Positions 35,556-46,830 of a stretch of 64,000 nt of DNA are shown here, piece after piece. The position numbers were made by a program, and so were the translations under genes. The stretch comes from Archilochus colubris (lineage: Eukaryota; Chordata; Aves; Apodiformes; Trochilidae), in the NCBI GenBank assembly GCA_023079485.1, contig CM041084.1:35314609-35378608 (forward strand), read 5' to 3'. The first letter of the stretch is position 1, and every line of letters begins with the position of its first letter. The notes under the pieces were generated by a model that did not search any database, was not told the origin of the DNA, and was given only the letters and a program-made list of their open reading frames with translations.

Positions 35556-36646
35556 TGGAGTGGGGTGGCTCATGGTATTACAAATTGTCACCTTTTAGAC
35601 CCAGCTGGTACCAACTAGGCCACCTCTGCTTGCTCATCCCTCACACCCAGAGTGGGACAGGGAGGAGAAAATCCACCCAAAGCCTCATTAATTGAGAAAA
35701 AGACAGGGAGATTTGCACTCCCCAACTATGGCAACAGGCAAAAAACTGACTGGTTCAGTTTGTGAAGAAAAAAAAATTAATTTAATCTACAAGGACAAAG
35801 AGAAAACATGTCCAAATCTTAACATCTTCCTCCCCACTGCTCCCTTCTCCCCGGGCCCGGATCGCTTCCCTGCTGCCTCCTCCTCAGGGCACAGAGGACG
35901 GGCAGGGGGGGTTCAGAGTCAGTTCCCCACACGGTGTTTTTGCTGCTTTTCCTCCTCAGGGGGAGGACTCCTCACATTCTTCCCCAGCTCCAACGGGGGG
36001 TCCCTCTCACTCTCAGGGAGAGTCCTTCAGGAACCCCTGGGACATGAGTCCCTCCCAGGAGGTGCAGTCCCTCAGGAGCTGCTCCAGCCCGGGCTGCACA
36101 CAGAGTCACGGCTGCTGCGGGAGCAGTCACCTCCCCTGACACGGGCTCCTACACGGCTGAGGATCCACGTCTGACTCTCTCTACAACCCTGCACAGGCTG
36201 CTGCTTCACGTCTGCCCACCCGTGACACTTCAGGGGCTACAAATCCGCATTTACCCCGCCGTGGTCCTTCAGGGGCTGCTCCACCGCGCTCCTCCATGGG
36301 CTGCAGGGGCTCAGCTGCCATCTCACCACGGGCTGCGAGGAAACCTCTGCTCAGGCACCATAACCCCTCCTTCTTCACTGACCTTGGTGTCGTTTCTCTG
36401 GCATTGCTCTCTCACCTCCTTCTCTCCTATGCTCTGCTAGTCTCCTTTTAAATATATTTTTAGTTCCGTTTCCCCTTTCTTGACTACGTTACCCGCAGAG
36501 ATGCATCCAGCTTCCCCTATCTGCTCGGCCTTGGGCAGAGGCAGAGCCAGGCCTGGAATCAGGGGAGCTTCCAGCAGCTTCTCCCAGGAGCCAACCCTGT
36601 GGCCCTCCCTCCCTCTTCCCAAACAGCTCTGCACTAACCCAAGACA
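35556..36646 (-). mobile_element. Degraded long solo LTR (~1.1 kb), avian ERV type
   Basis: A GC-rich block whose order of motifs matches a long LTR common in bird genomes, as I remember it. The left part has CCCAGCTGGTACC, GACAGGGAGGAGAAAA and GACAGGGAGATTT. The middle has serial GCTGCTCCA/CTTCAGG repeats and CTTCTTCACTGACCTTGGTG. The right end has CTCGGCCTTGGGCAGAGG, CTTCCAGCAGCTTCTCCC and AACCCAAGACA. Known copies read in the minus direction, with an AATAAA signal in what is the left part here; that signal is decayed (about 35770-35790). No gag, pol or env lies beside it, so it is a solo LTR. The left limit is uncertain and no target duplication was found, as expected for an old copy. The 160-codon frame at 35692-36174 is a GC-rich shadow. 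Confidence 0.78.
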
Positions 36647-39600
36647 TTAATCCCGCTGAAAAACAGCACTACTCCAATTTTCATTTGCAGAATCAAGCAA
36701 CACCATCTGGGTCCACCAGTGTGCAGTTTGAGTGCTGGACAGAAGAGGGTGCCCTTCAGGTAGCCTGAGACAGAACCCGAACTTGGCTACCGACGCTGGA
36801 AGCAGCCAGAGGTCAGCAAACTCCAAATCCAAAGGGAAAATTTCCCCAGTGCAGCTTGGGCTGTATGGCCCAGGGAAGGGCTCGCTCACATGGTGCAAGC
36901 TGTTTCATTTCAGAAAAGCTTGCTCTAGAGGTCCTTGTGAAAAACACGGGTGTGGAATCACTAGTTTCCAGACCAGTGTTCTGATGCTGCAGCGTGCTGG
37001 ATGTGAACTATGCTGTCAATATTGATGCTGCAGTTAGAAGAAAGCAGCAATCTTAGAGATTTAATGTTGGATAAGCACACCAGAATCTCCATGCTGTTCA
37101 AATAAGTCCTTTATTTGAACCTGAGAAGGTTCTCACTTATTCAACCAAGGCTGTATCTCATAAACCATCTGACAAAACAATTCCTGTGCTTGGTTGCCTG
37201 CATGTAAATGTGGTTTTTGACTCATACTGATGGATTCCCTGACATGTATACTCCTAGTGGGGGTAACTTTTGATTGGCTGCATTGAACAAGCAAAAATAC
37301 ATCCATATTGTAAAACATTCCCATAACATTGATTCAAGTTTAATCAATTACATGAGGTAGTTCAGAGAGTAGTTACAGCTGTGCGAAGCATTTTATTCAG
37401 TTAGATTTTGATCTAGTGTGATAACCAGGCAATAAACTCTGAGTCAGCTGTCAATCTCTGCAGAAATGAGGCATCAACAAAGCTCAAAGGTTTGCTCTGA
37501 ACATTTCTATCAGATAAATGATACCTTCTGAGTGGATATTTCCACCATTTTTGACAACAAAGAAAGAAAATACTGTCTTTGTGTAGATCTAGGGAAGCTA
37601 GATAGAGCAGTAGTGATTGCAAGCCAGCTGTGTCTGCACATGGGATTAATTCAAGTGTTCAGAGTGCAAAGTTGCTTCTCAATCTTGATTTACACCCTGT
37701 GTTTTGCAAATAAACAGAGTCCTCACATGATCCTCATCAGATTATTTTTTGTATTTAAAACATACACCATATATGTGAAACTGCTTTAAATGACCTGACT
37801 TTTTTTTAATGAAACTAACTTTTATCAGTGTTTTCAATATGCAGCCTGGAATCCAGTGAGTCATGAAACAAGGAGAAGAACATCTACAGGACATACAATA
37901 TATCATCTTAGCAGAACTAAAATTTCATTTTTGTTGAATGCAACTTCAGATAGAATTGTCTTTTCAGGAGAGCATATCTTCTCTGCTGCACCTGAACCAG
38001 GTGCAGAATAAGCTGCTTTAATTATGCAAGCCCCACCACTAGAACCATTCCAAGTATTTTAATCTTCCTTAATTTTTACATTAGGGTATGAAAAACTTCA
38101 TTCCAAACTATGTTTCATCTGTAAAACTGTTTCAAGCATGAAATCTAAAGTGTGCCCTGGACAAATGTAGCACAGCTTCATTTAGAATTGGTTAAAACCA
38201 GAATTATGAGTAATCAGAATTTATAATGTTGTGCTCCTTTATCTTGGCTGAATTAGGTAGAAATACCTTTGGGTAAGTATTACATGAGGTGAGTCCTGAG
38301 AAGACCACTAGGGACTTTTCAAGAACAGTTACAGAAGCCAAGGGAAAAGTATTCCAGCCTTGGAGAAGAAATACTGGCTTAGACAAGAGTAATAGGAAAA
38401 GGGGCTCCATGACATTTGGCCATAAATTCATCTTTGCAAGGATCATGTTCTTTTACCCATTTTTGTACAGCCAGTGCTGAAAGGACTCAGTGAAGTGTGA
38501 AGTTAAATTATTTTCTCAATATGTGACACAGAAACCAAGTCGGGAAACCAAAGTGTAGTATTTGACTGCTTGTTTTGCTCATCTCTGTCTTTTTCAACTT
38601 TCTACCATGAAAGTAGTTGAACTAATCAGATATGTCTTTGATGCAGTTTCAGAAGAACAATATAAAGCAACTTATTTAGTCTGTCTTGTTGAGCAGAAAT
38701 TACATGGTGTCCTGACAGCAAAATGGACTAATAATCATAACATATCTGATTAGTGCCTGCCATACTTTGAACTGAACTGAACTTTCTCTGCAAAACAGGG
38801 AAATAACTCATAAATATATTATTCTGGAGGAAATAGAGGCAAAATCAATACACTTTGCTCATGATGCACATCAGTGAGTTGTCATAGCAGTGATTATAAG
38901 CCCTCAGTTAGTAGCCAGAGCTGGATGCTCAAGCTAGTGTAGAAGTTTCTCTCACCTGACAAAACAAGCATGAGTTGGCACAGCTTTTAATTTGGGTGAG
39001 TGTAGGAAAAGCTGAGACACTGTAGACCTCATTGCTCATTTGCCATGGACTAATGCTATAGTGTCTAATTAAATGATTTCTTCAGTAAATGGCCCAAAGT
39101 AGCTTCTGTCACAGATCCTCCACTTTGGTCATGACTTTCCATTTACTCTTTTCAACAGAGAAAGAAGCTCAGAAAACTAATATCTGCAAACAGATGACAA
39201 TTCCTATCTTTGCAATATTAATATTTTTTTTCTGAGGTGAAAAGGAGGAATTGTACATAGACAACAGTCAGCATTTTGTCTTCGGGCTAATGAAGAACCA
39301 AATCCTACAATGAGAATTTGAAAGAAAGAGACTGTCAAACTAAAAGGAAAACTTCAAACTTCCTAGAATATGAATGGACAGGTGAAATGCAGGAAAGCTG
39401 AGGGAGATTTTCAAAGCACAAGGTAAATACTGTTCTGTTACAGGTATTTAGGGCAGAAACACCAGTGTACTAGAGTTCATGAGAAACCATCTAATGAAAA
39501 CAGGGAAAATGAAAGATGTTTTGTGCTACCAAGGATCCACAATTTGCAAATAATCTGTTTTGTGAGAATTGAAAACCCTTACAGATGAGGGGATCAGAGT

Positions 39601-42464
39601 TTAATATCTCAGCACTTTTTGTGGGGGAAAAAAGGGACCTATTAATATAGCTTATCTGATGGATAAATATGAGGTTTTAATTTTGTATGTCTCATCTGTG
39701 GCAACATGGAGGCATTTTGGCATGTCCACCTGTAACCTGTGCTTTCTGTTAGACTTTCCAGTGTCAGAAGCACAACAGGAGTTGGAGGATGAACATCTGG
39801 CCAAACCCACTTAATCACCTCCATAAGGTACAAGCACTGCTGTGCAATTCCTGAATGAGCCTTTCATAGGAGTCATTTAATTCTACATCAGTTTGTCAAT
39901 TGCTTTCTTAGTTACTTGGCTACTTAATCCCTGGCTGCATAATTAGTGAACACTAATAGAATAAACTTCTGAAACTTGTCCTTCTTTCTACATAGCTGGA
40001 GGATACATAATCACATTTAAAACCTGAGACATCAGTAGTGCTCCGGTAATGGTTTTCATCTGCTCTCCTACTGTTTGTTTCATATTTTCCCTTTGACAAC
40101 TTTGGTATCTATTGACCAATGTAATTAAAATTTGGCAGAGGAGCAAATGATTACAAAGATACAAAGTTCCTATAAGCTTTGGGCAAATTAATGACCCCAG
40201 TGAAGGAAGGGCTGGTGTGTGAGTGTAGGAGTTACCAGCTTTGGTTTATCTGTTGCTACCCCATCAGCCCAGGTGCCTACTCACTCCTAGGGCTGTCACA
40301 TCATACATGTGATTAGAGGCATGGTGGAGGTGATGTGGGTTGGGAACTCAGGCTTTTAATACAAGTGAGGTCTTGTAGACACACTGAGGGCAGCTCTGGT
40401 ATTTTCTGAGTGTAAAGGATGTAAAGAGTGGAGGAGAGGAATTGTAGTGGATGTGAATCCATAACAGACCAGGATTCACAGAAACATCCGTAGCAAAGAA
40501 ACAGTTCTGAGGCTGAGCTGGGAAGCAAATCAGTAAGGCAGTCACAGGATTAGCAAAAGATTTAGCCAGGAAGAGACATATCTATATTGCAGCTCAGGCA
40601 AGGGCTGATAGCAAGGGCCTGAGCTCAAATACAGCTCCTGAGCCAAGGGGCAGAGGCTCTTTCTCATACTATGCTTTTCAAAGCAATCTGAACAAAAATT
40701 ACACAACTCCACCGTTTCAAATCTGACCTTGAAGAGTGGCAGCCAAACCCTTCAGTGGGAGGCAAAGGGGAAAGAGATTGTAGTGTGTATTTGTGGACAC
40801 GGGGCACAATTTGTGCACACAGGCCTGACAATACACAGTGAAGCTTTAAGAATATAGGGTTGTTGGGTTTGGAGTTCCTAAACCCATTGTTTCTGGAAAA
40901 AAAATGCACAAAGAACTGAAATCTCATTTTTTCCAAGAAACCAGTGATCCAATCAATTTTATTTGTTGATAAAATTGTCAGTTATCCTGATAAGACTAAT
41001 GCCATACCTGACATACCTGCCTTTGTTTCTACATCATCTCAGTTAGTGACCCATTGTTTGGAAGACAAAGGTTATTAGAAAAACTAGCTACAGCCACAGC
41101 AGTAAAAGCAGAATGTGGATGGATTGCTTCTCACAGCCCTTGTTCATTGAAAACAAGTTTCTGTGGGACATGTTGAAGGAGCTGTTTTGAAGTAAATGTG
41201 CTGACTGAACCATGTGATGATACTTGTGGCAGATCCTTGGGCAGAAGCACAGGTACCTGAATGCCCTTGTTCAGACAAGTTCTGAGTCATATATTCATAG
41301 ATATGTTAATTATTGAACATTACTGGGAAGAAAGGTCATTTTGTGGGAAATAGGGTTTTAACACATGTAGCCTTCAAGTTCTGTAATTAGAGAACAGGTT
41401 TGCTACCAAAATGTTTCTTTCCTGAGCTTTATGCATTGATCCTGCAGTATTGTATGGAAGATCCTAGCAACAGGAGACAGCTCATTGCATTCAGTCCTTG
41501 ATAAGGGACTATTACTGCCCAAGTGAGCACTAGGAGACAGACAAATAGATCTCAAACGTTTTTAATTGCTCTAGAAAAGGATTTGATATTTGAGATATTA
41601 CAAAATTACTTTCTGATTTCTGCTAACCCAACTTAATTGAAGGTTGTAGTTGTAAAAAACTTATTTTTACAAAAGAAAATATGCAACTTTACTTCAGCTT
41701 AGCAACTGCAAACCATAGCACACTTTTTTTGTTTTTTTTTGTTTTTTGTTACTCTGAATATATTCAAGCTGCTGGAAAAATTGGGAGGGTACAGGATAGT
41801 CGTATTAATTTCAATAGGAGTCTTTAGCTTCATTGTCATCACGATTTAAACTGTCAGTAAAACTGACATATAAACTCTTATATTAAATGTGAAGTTAGTT
41901 TTATGACAATGTGTGTCTGTGCCTTGTGTTATACTCTCAGTTTCTTGTTTCTCTCATTGCATTAGGTTCCCCCCCCTGTGGATAAGCAGTAATATGATTA
42001 GCATATAGGCAGAGGGAATTTTCAGAGAAAAACAGGGTCTTTTTTTTTTGAATGGTGATAGATCAAAATTTCTCTCGAACTCTGGAGGCATTCTTAACTT
42101 ACTTAGTGTCAGATATAGCTAATATTATTTTATAAAAGACAGATGCAAACTTATGTAGTTAAATAATTGGGTTTTAGAACTGCTTCTGTGATGGGTGTTT
42201 ATCTTTGTTCTGCCATAAACCCTCAGACTGTGTCTATCATGCTACTGCTTTACTATTAGAGAGACTCAATAATGTCAGCCAGATGCAGTTAAAACAAATA
42301 CATCATCTCCCATGAGAAGTTAATTCTGCTGTTACAGTGTTTATCTCTCTTTGGTTTGAATTTTTCCAGCTTCAATTTCCATTAATTTTCTGTCTTCTTC
42401 TGCTAGATGACAGACAGGATAAGACAATACCAATTTTTCCAAGGTTTGGTGGGTTTTGAGTTTG
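36647..42464. other. No gene recognised
   Basis: The first 350 bases are slightly GC-richer and carry opposite-strand frames of 83 and 97 codons without recognisable products. The rest is AT-rich single-copy DNA, with no repeat family or RNA gene seen. Confidence 0.55.
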
Positions 42465-42480
42465 TTTTTTTTTTTTTTTT
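42465..42480. repeat. (T)16 homopolymer
   Basis: A run of 16 T. No flanking element. Confidence 0.9.
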
Positions 42481-43689
42481 AAGGATAGGGGAGGTACAAC
42501 TGGATGAATCTGCCCCAGTTTTTTAGTTCCTGCCTGCACCTATGCCTGATTATGGATTCCACATGCACATTGCTTTGGTCCCAGCTTTTCCTTTGGATCA
42601 AAGTAGCTGGTTCCTTGTAGAAGGAAACCTGGGTTCATCTGGAGGGTTTATCTTGGTTACTGCTCCAGATGGGAGCAGAGATGAGACTGCACTAAATTTG
42701 GCTCCTTACTCTCTCCCCAGTCCTCCATTGCTGATCCAACATCATCTCAACCCTACATACCCTCATGGTGTGCAGTACATGCCCTCAGCTTCATGTTACA
42801 ATAACGCTGCCCTCACTTATTTTTTTCTGGCAGTTGGAATGGAAAAATAGGGGGGGGGAGGGAGAAAAAAAAAAAAAAGTGATGTTTTAGGATGCAAGGG
42901 CAACAGAGGAGACTGGAAATCAGTGCTGTGTGCATGAACACAGCCACCACTGTTGTTTGGTTCCAAGCAGTCTGTGTGCAGGTTGCTCTGCACTCCTGGG
43001 CAATGCCTGGGGAGGACACGTTTGAAGAAGTGAGAGGTGTTTGCCTTTGAATTAAAGTCCCTCCTGTGATAACCAAATATTTCCATTGATGTAAATGGGC
43101 TGCTTCAAATGCATTTAGTGGTTGATGTGGCCACACAGTGTTGTCAGTGGAGAGAGGGGGTTTACACAGTTAAAGCCAGCACTGAGAGCTGGGTCATGCA
43201 CTGGGGGGTGACTGCCTGTAATGAGGGTTGTACAGATGAGGACAGATTCATCCCGGGCTGTCTTCACATGATGTTATTCAGAAGAGAAAAAATAAAGGGT
43301 ATGGTTAGCAGTTAACAAAAAATTTTTAAAAGTACGGAACTTGTATTTTCCTGTCTATCATTACATCTCTCTCATTAAAACATGTCCTTGAGTGAAGACG
43401 AGAGTGACAGTAACATACCTTAAGTGACAAACCTTGAGCTCTGTCAGAAGGACAGACAGTTCTATACTTCTGAGACTTAATAGCATTCTTCTTCTTTTCC
43501 AAGTTTTGAAAAGTGTGTCTTTAATAAACTGATTCTTTACAATTATATTTAAATTTGTGAACGACATCTCCACTATTGGAAAATGATAGCTATGCCCATC
43601 ATCTGTAGGGCTGTTTACTAGAATAGCTTGCTACGTCAGGTGGAGATGAATGCCATGATTACTGTTACAGGATAATGGAGCCCTGAGTT
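42481..43689. other. No gene recognised
   Basis: Holds a 102-codon plus frame (42542-42850) and minus frames of 89 and 107 codons (42813-43136). They overlap each other and a G/A-rich simple stretch at 42849-42880, and none has recognisable features. Confidence 0.5.
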
Positions 43690-43960
43690 TTTCCAGCTGT
43701 TTGCGCATTAGCCTGAAATGAACTTTCTTGCTCAGTGGTTTCATTTGTGTCATCACTTTCAATCACTAAAACCACAAAAAATATACACTCCAATTCCCCC
43801 ATCATTTTTGAGCGCTTTCTGAATTAGAAAAAGATTTCAAGACTGCTTCTCAGCTGAATATTATCTGCCTTCAGTTAAAGCATTGGCTCATTTTATGCAT
43901 TCTTTATTAAGACTTTAATCAATTATGATGCTTTAACTATGTTCTCAGTCTTTTCTTCCT
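43690..43960. promoter_or_regulatory. Possible conserved non-coding element
   Basis: Unique AT-rich sequence with several developmental-factor-like motifs close together: AACCACAAA (RUNX-like) near 43770, GAATTAG near 43822, TTTATGCATTC (POU-like) near 43894 and AATCAATTATGATG (HOX/PBX-like) near 43918. Such clustering is typical of vertebrate enhancers, but short motifs are frequent by chance in AT-rich DNA. Conservation cannot be seen from one sequence, so this is a guess. Confidence 0.15.
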
Positions 43961-46239
43961 TCTTTTCCCTGTTATCTGCAGGGAAAGGCTCAGACCTGGT
44001 CCCTGTTAAGGTTTGATCAACACATAATTACGCCAATGGGAGAAGAATTCAAGGGGGTAGGGCTACCACTTCTTTTCCAGTGGAGCTACACTGTGCAATT
44101 CTTTTTATGCACCACTCATAGGAAGGCCCACTGCTACAGCTTATTCTGCTGTAGGATAAACTATTACAAGGTGAACATCTTTTAACTGATGTACCAGGGA
44201 TGATAAAAGTTAATCATACTCTTCGGACTTTTGTAGAGCAAAATGGTGCAAGTTTGGTGTCTATGCATGTTCTCTGAAGCCAAAATTTTAAGACCAAATC
44301 CCTTGGTTCTCTGTGTTTCTCCAATGCTTTCCTTCATCCCTATTTCAGGCCACATGCATGAAGTTTTTGGGTAGTGCCACGCTGTGTGTTGGGTGTCTCT
44401 GACAGCTGGCAACACGCTTCCAGCACATGCATAGCACCAATGTTTTCTAATGCAAGAGGGAGCCCAAAGACTTCAACGGTTTCATAGGGTTTGTTCATAA
44501 ATTATGTTTTCTCCAGGTGGTGTTTCCATGTGTTTTAAAATTTGAAAGAAAATATTCCTTGTTTTCAAATTGGGCAAATGATCAGCTCCAAAAAGCAGAA
44601 ACTATATTGATCACATATCAGCATTTTTTTCAGCTTTCAGAAATCTTAAAGAGCACTCAGGAACAATTGGGGGGTTTTTTGGCCAACAGTTCTGTTACAT
44701 AGTTTCATTTATAATTTGATATTTTTTATAAGCAGTTTTTAGCACTATCTATGCAGACTATTTTTTTCTTTATTTTGGTAGGGAATATATCTGGGAGAAG
44801 AAATAACTGGAGCAAGCAAGTAGACTTTACATGATAGAATCTGGAAATACATAGCAAAGGTGCTTCCCATTCCTTTTATTGAAAGCAATGCCAGTGCTTC
44901 CTCATATTTTACTATTACATTGTGATGTCATTCTTCACACTGGAAGCTAGTTCTCAGTATTTCCAATTATTGTCTGATGTACCTTTTAAAAGTGGCAATA
45001 TATCAGCTATTTTTATAATTATTTCTCAGACAGTAGTAAATGGAAATCTCAGCTGAGTTTCTGTCTTTGATATGCTAATTACTGGACAAATGCAGCAAAA
45101 TCAAATGCATAATGTCTGTTCAACTACTTAATGATGCTCCCTGTAAAAGTGCATAAAACTTAGAAAGCAAATTGTAGGTTGGTCTTGAGGGACTTGCTTA
45201 AATATACAATAAAATATTTTCTTTCTCCTACCTAAATGCAGTGGGATAATTTCAAAAGTGACATGCCTTAAGTGTTGCTATCTGAAACTCAGACTACTGA
45301 AAATAAAATTTAAATCAGATGACAGAGAAGGTTTTGGATAGAGTTCAGGTAATTTAGTTTCATTATTTTATCAGTGCATGCCAGGTGTTTGCATTTATTG
45401 ATGTAATACTGCTGACTGGAGGAGTCAATGTCTGCAGAAAGACCACTGGAAGCAGCAGCAGCAGCTGCCACTGTCAACAGATTAAAACCAAGGGAGAATT
45501 TTAAGTATGTTACTATTAATTGAATATGTAATCATTTTAGTTAGGAGGATTTTAATTACCCTTAGTCTCAGTGTCCTCATTATGCACTTAGGTGGACTGA
45601 GTGTCCAGGATCTTGAAATTAAATATGGTTAGAGAGGAAATAAAATGGGAAAATAGCAGAAGAGAGATTCAAAAGGAGTGATAAGGAATGTAGAGTGAAG
45701 ATATGATGTCTGTGTAATTCACACAGCACAATTGTGAATGGGAAATAAAACCACCTAGATTTTCATTGCAGTCTTTCTGGGAAGTTTAGTGCAAAATAAC
45801 ACAAATTTTGTACAAAATAATGTAATATAAACCATTATTATAATCTCTAATACACAGAGATGATCTAGGGTTTAGTCAAAATGGCCACATCCAGAAGATC
45901 AAGTTAAGTTTGCCTGTCCAAACACAGTTCTGTAGCTCTATAGTCTGCTTGCTGCTCTGGGTGAGGAAGTATTTGCCTGTGCCGAGGTTATAAAGTCAGT
46001 TCTCAGGCTGTCATGTCTTAATTTTCAGCACTTGCTCCTGCATCCTGGTGCTTGTCTTTTATTGAAGGCTTTATTGAGTACTTTTGTAGAAAATGTTCCT
46101 CGAGAGAGTTGTTTTTATTAATTTGTTTCAGGAAAAAAAAGAAGAGAAGTTAAAAATCAATTAAGAAGTCTCGTGCTGAGCGAACCAGATTTCTGTTTTA
46201 TTCCATGGCTTTGACTCAGCCCAGGGACAGGAGAAAAAA
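43961..46239. other. No gene recognised
   Basis: AT-rich single-copy DNA. A short AGC-repeat run lies at 45451-45465. No coding evidence. Confidence 0.55.
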
Positions 46240-46830
46240 CATCCTAAGAAATTGGACTGAGTGGAAACAAAGCAGTGCGAGAGAGAGCAATTCTTGCTAC
46301 TGATCTAGTAGAGCCATTTTGCAACGAGGGATGGGGGACAGAGATGCTATTAAAAGACCTCAGATTGTGCCTGGGACACCGCAGGGTGAGGCTGCTTCCA
46401 GACACAGAAATAAATCTTGCAGGCAGCTTCAAACCATGCTCAGTCTGGAGAGTGCAGAACCGCGGCAGAAACCAAGCAGGCTCCCGTTTCCCAAGCCGAG
46501 AGAAAAAGGGCTTTGTTAATTTTAAGTAGGAGTCAATAGCAGCAGTCGCTGCCGCAGCTGCAAGAGCCGCCCGAGCTTGGGAAGAAAAGCCACAGTCGGC
46601 AGAAGGTAAATGGGTGAAACGTGAGGTTTTTTTTCTTGAAAGCGAGAATATGTGAAGATGAAGAGGGGCAATGTTTGCCTCGCCTCGCTGCTGCTGTGGA
46701 AGGAAGCTGTCTTGCTGCAGGAGGTGTGAAATCTGAAGAGCAGCTCTTGAGCATTGTAGTCGACACTAACAAGTGAGAGGCTGCAGGCGCAGCAGGGTCT
46801 CGGGCTCTGGCAGGCACCCGCAGGCAGAAA
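46240..46830 (+). promoter_or_regulatory. Weak CpG-enriched patch, possible alternative promoter / 5' exon
   Basis: About twenty CpGs fall in 600 bases, for example GCAGTCGCTGCCGCAGCTGC and GAGCCGCCCGAGC around 46540-46575, against very few in neighbouring DNA. A TATA-like TATTAAAAG lies at 46347-46355, and a plus-strand donor GCAGAAG/GTAAATGG ends a possible exon at 46605. Together these would fit a 5' untranslated exon of a rightward gene. An 84-codon plus frame (46275-46529) and a 94-codon minus frame (46533-46817) are open but unrecognised. Direction and function are not proven. Confidence 0.4.

Noticed and set aside
35692..36174. 160-codon plus-strand frame as a gene
   Set aside because: Falls wholly within the GC-rich LTR; the frame is a by-product of its composition.
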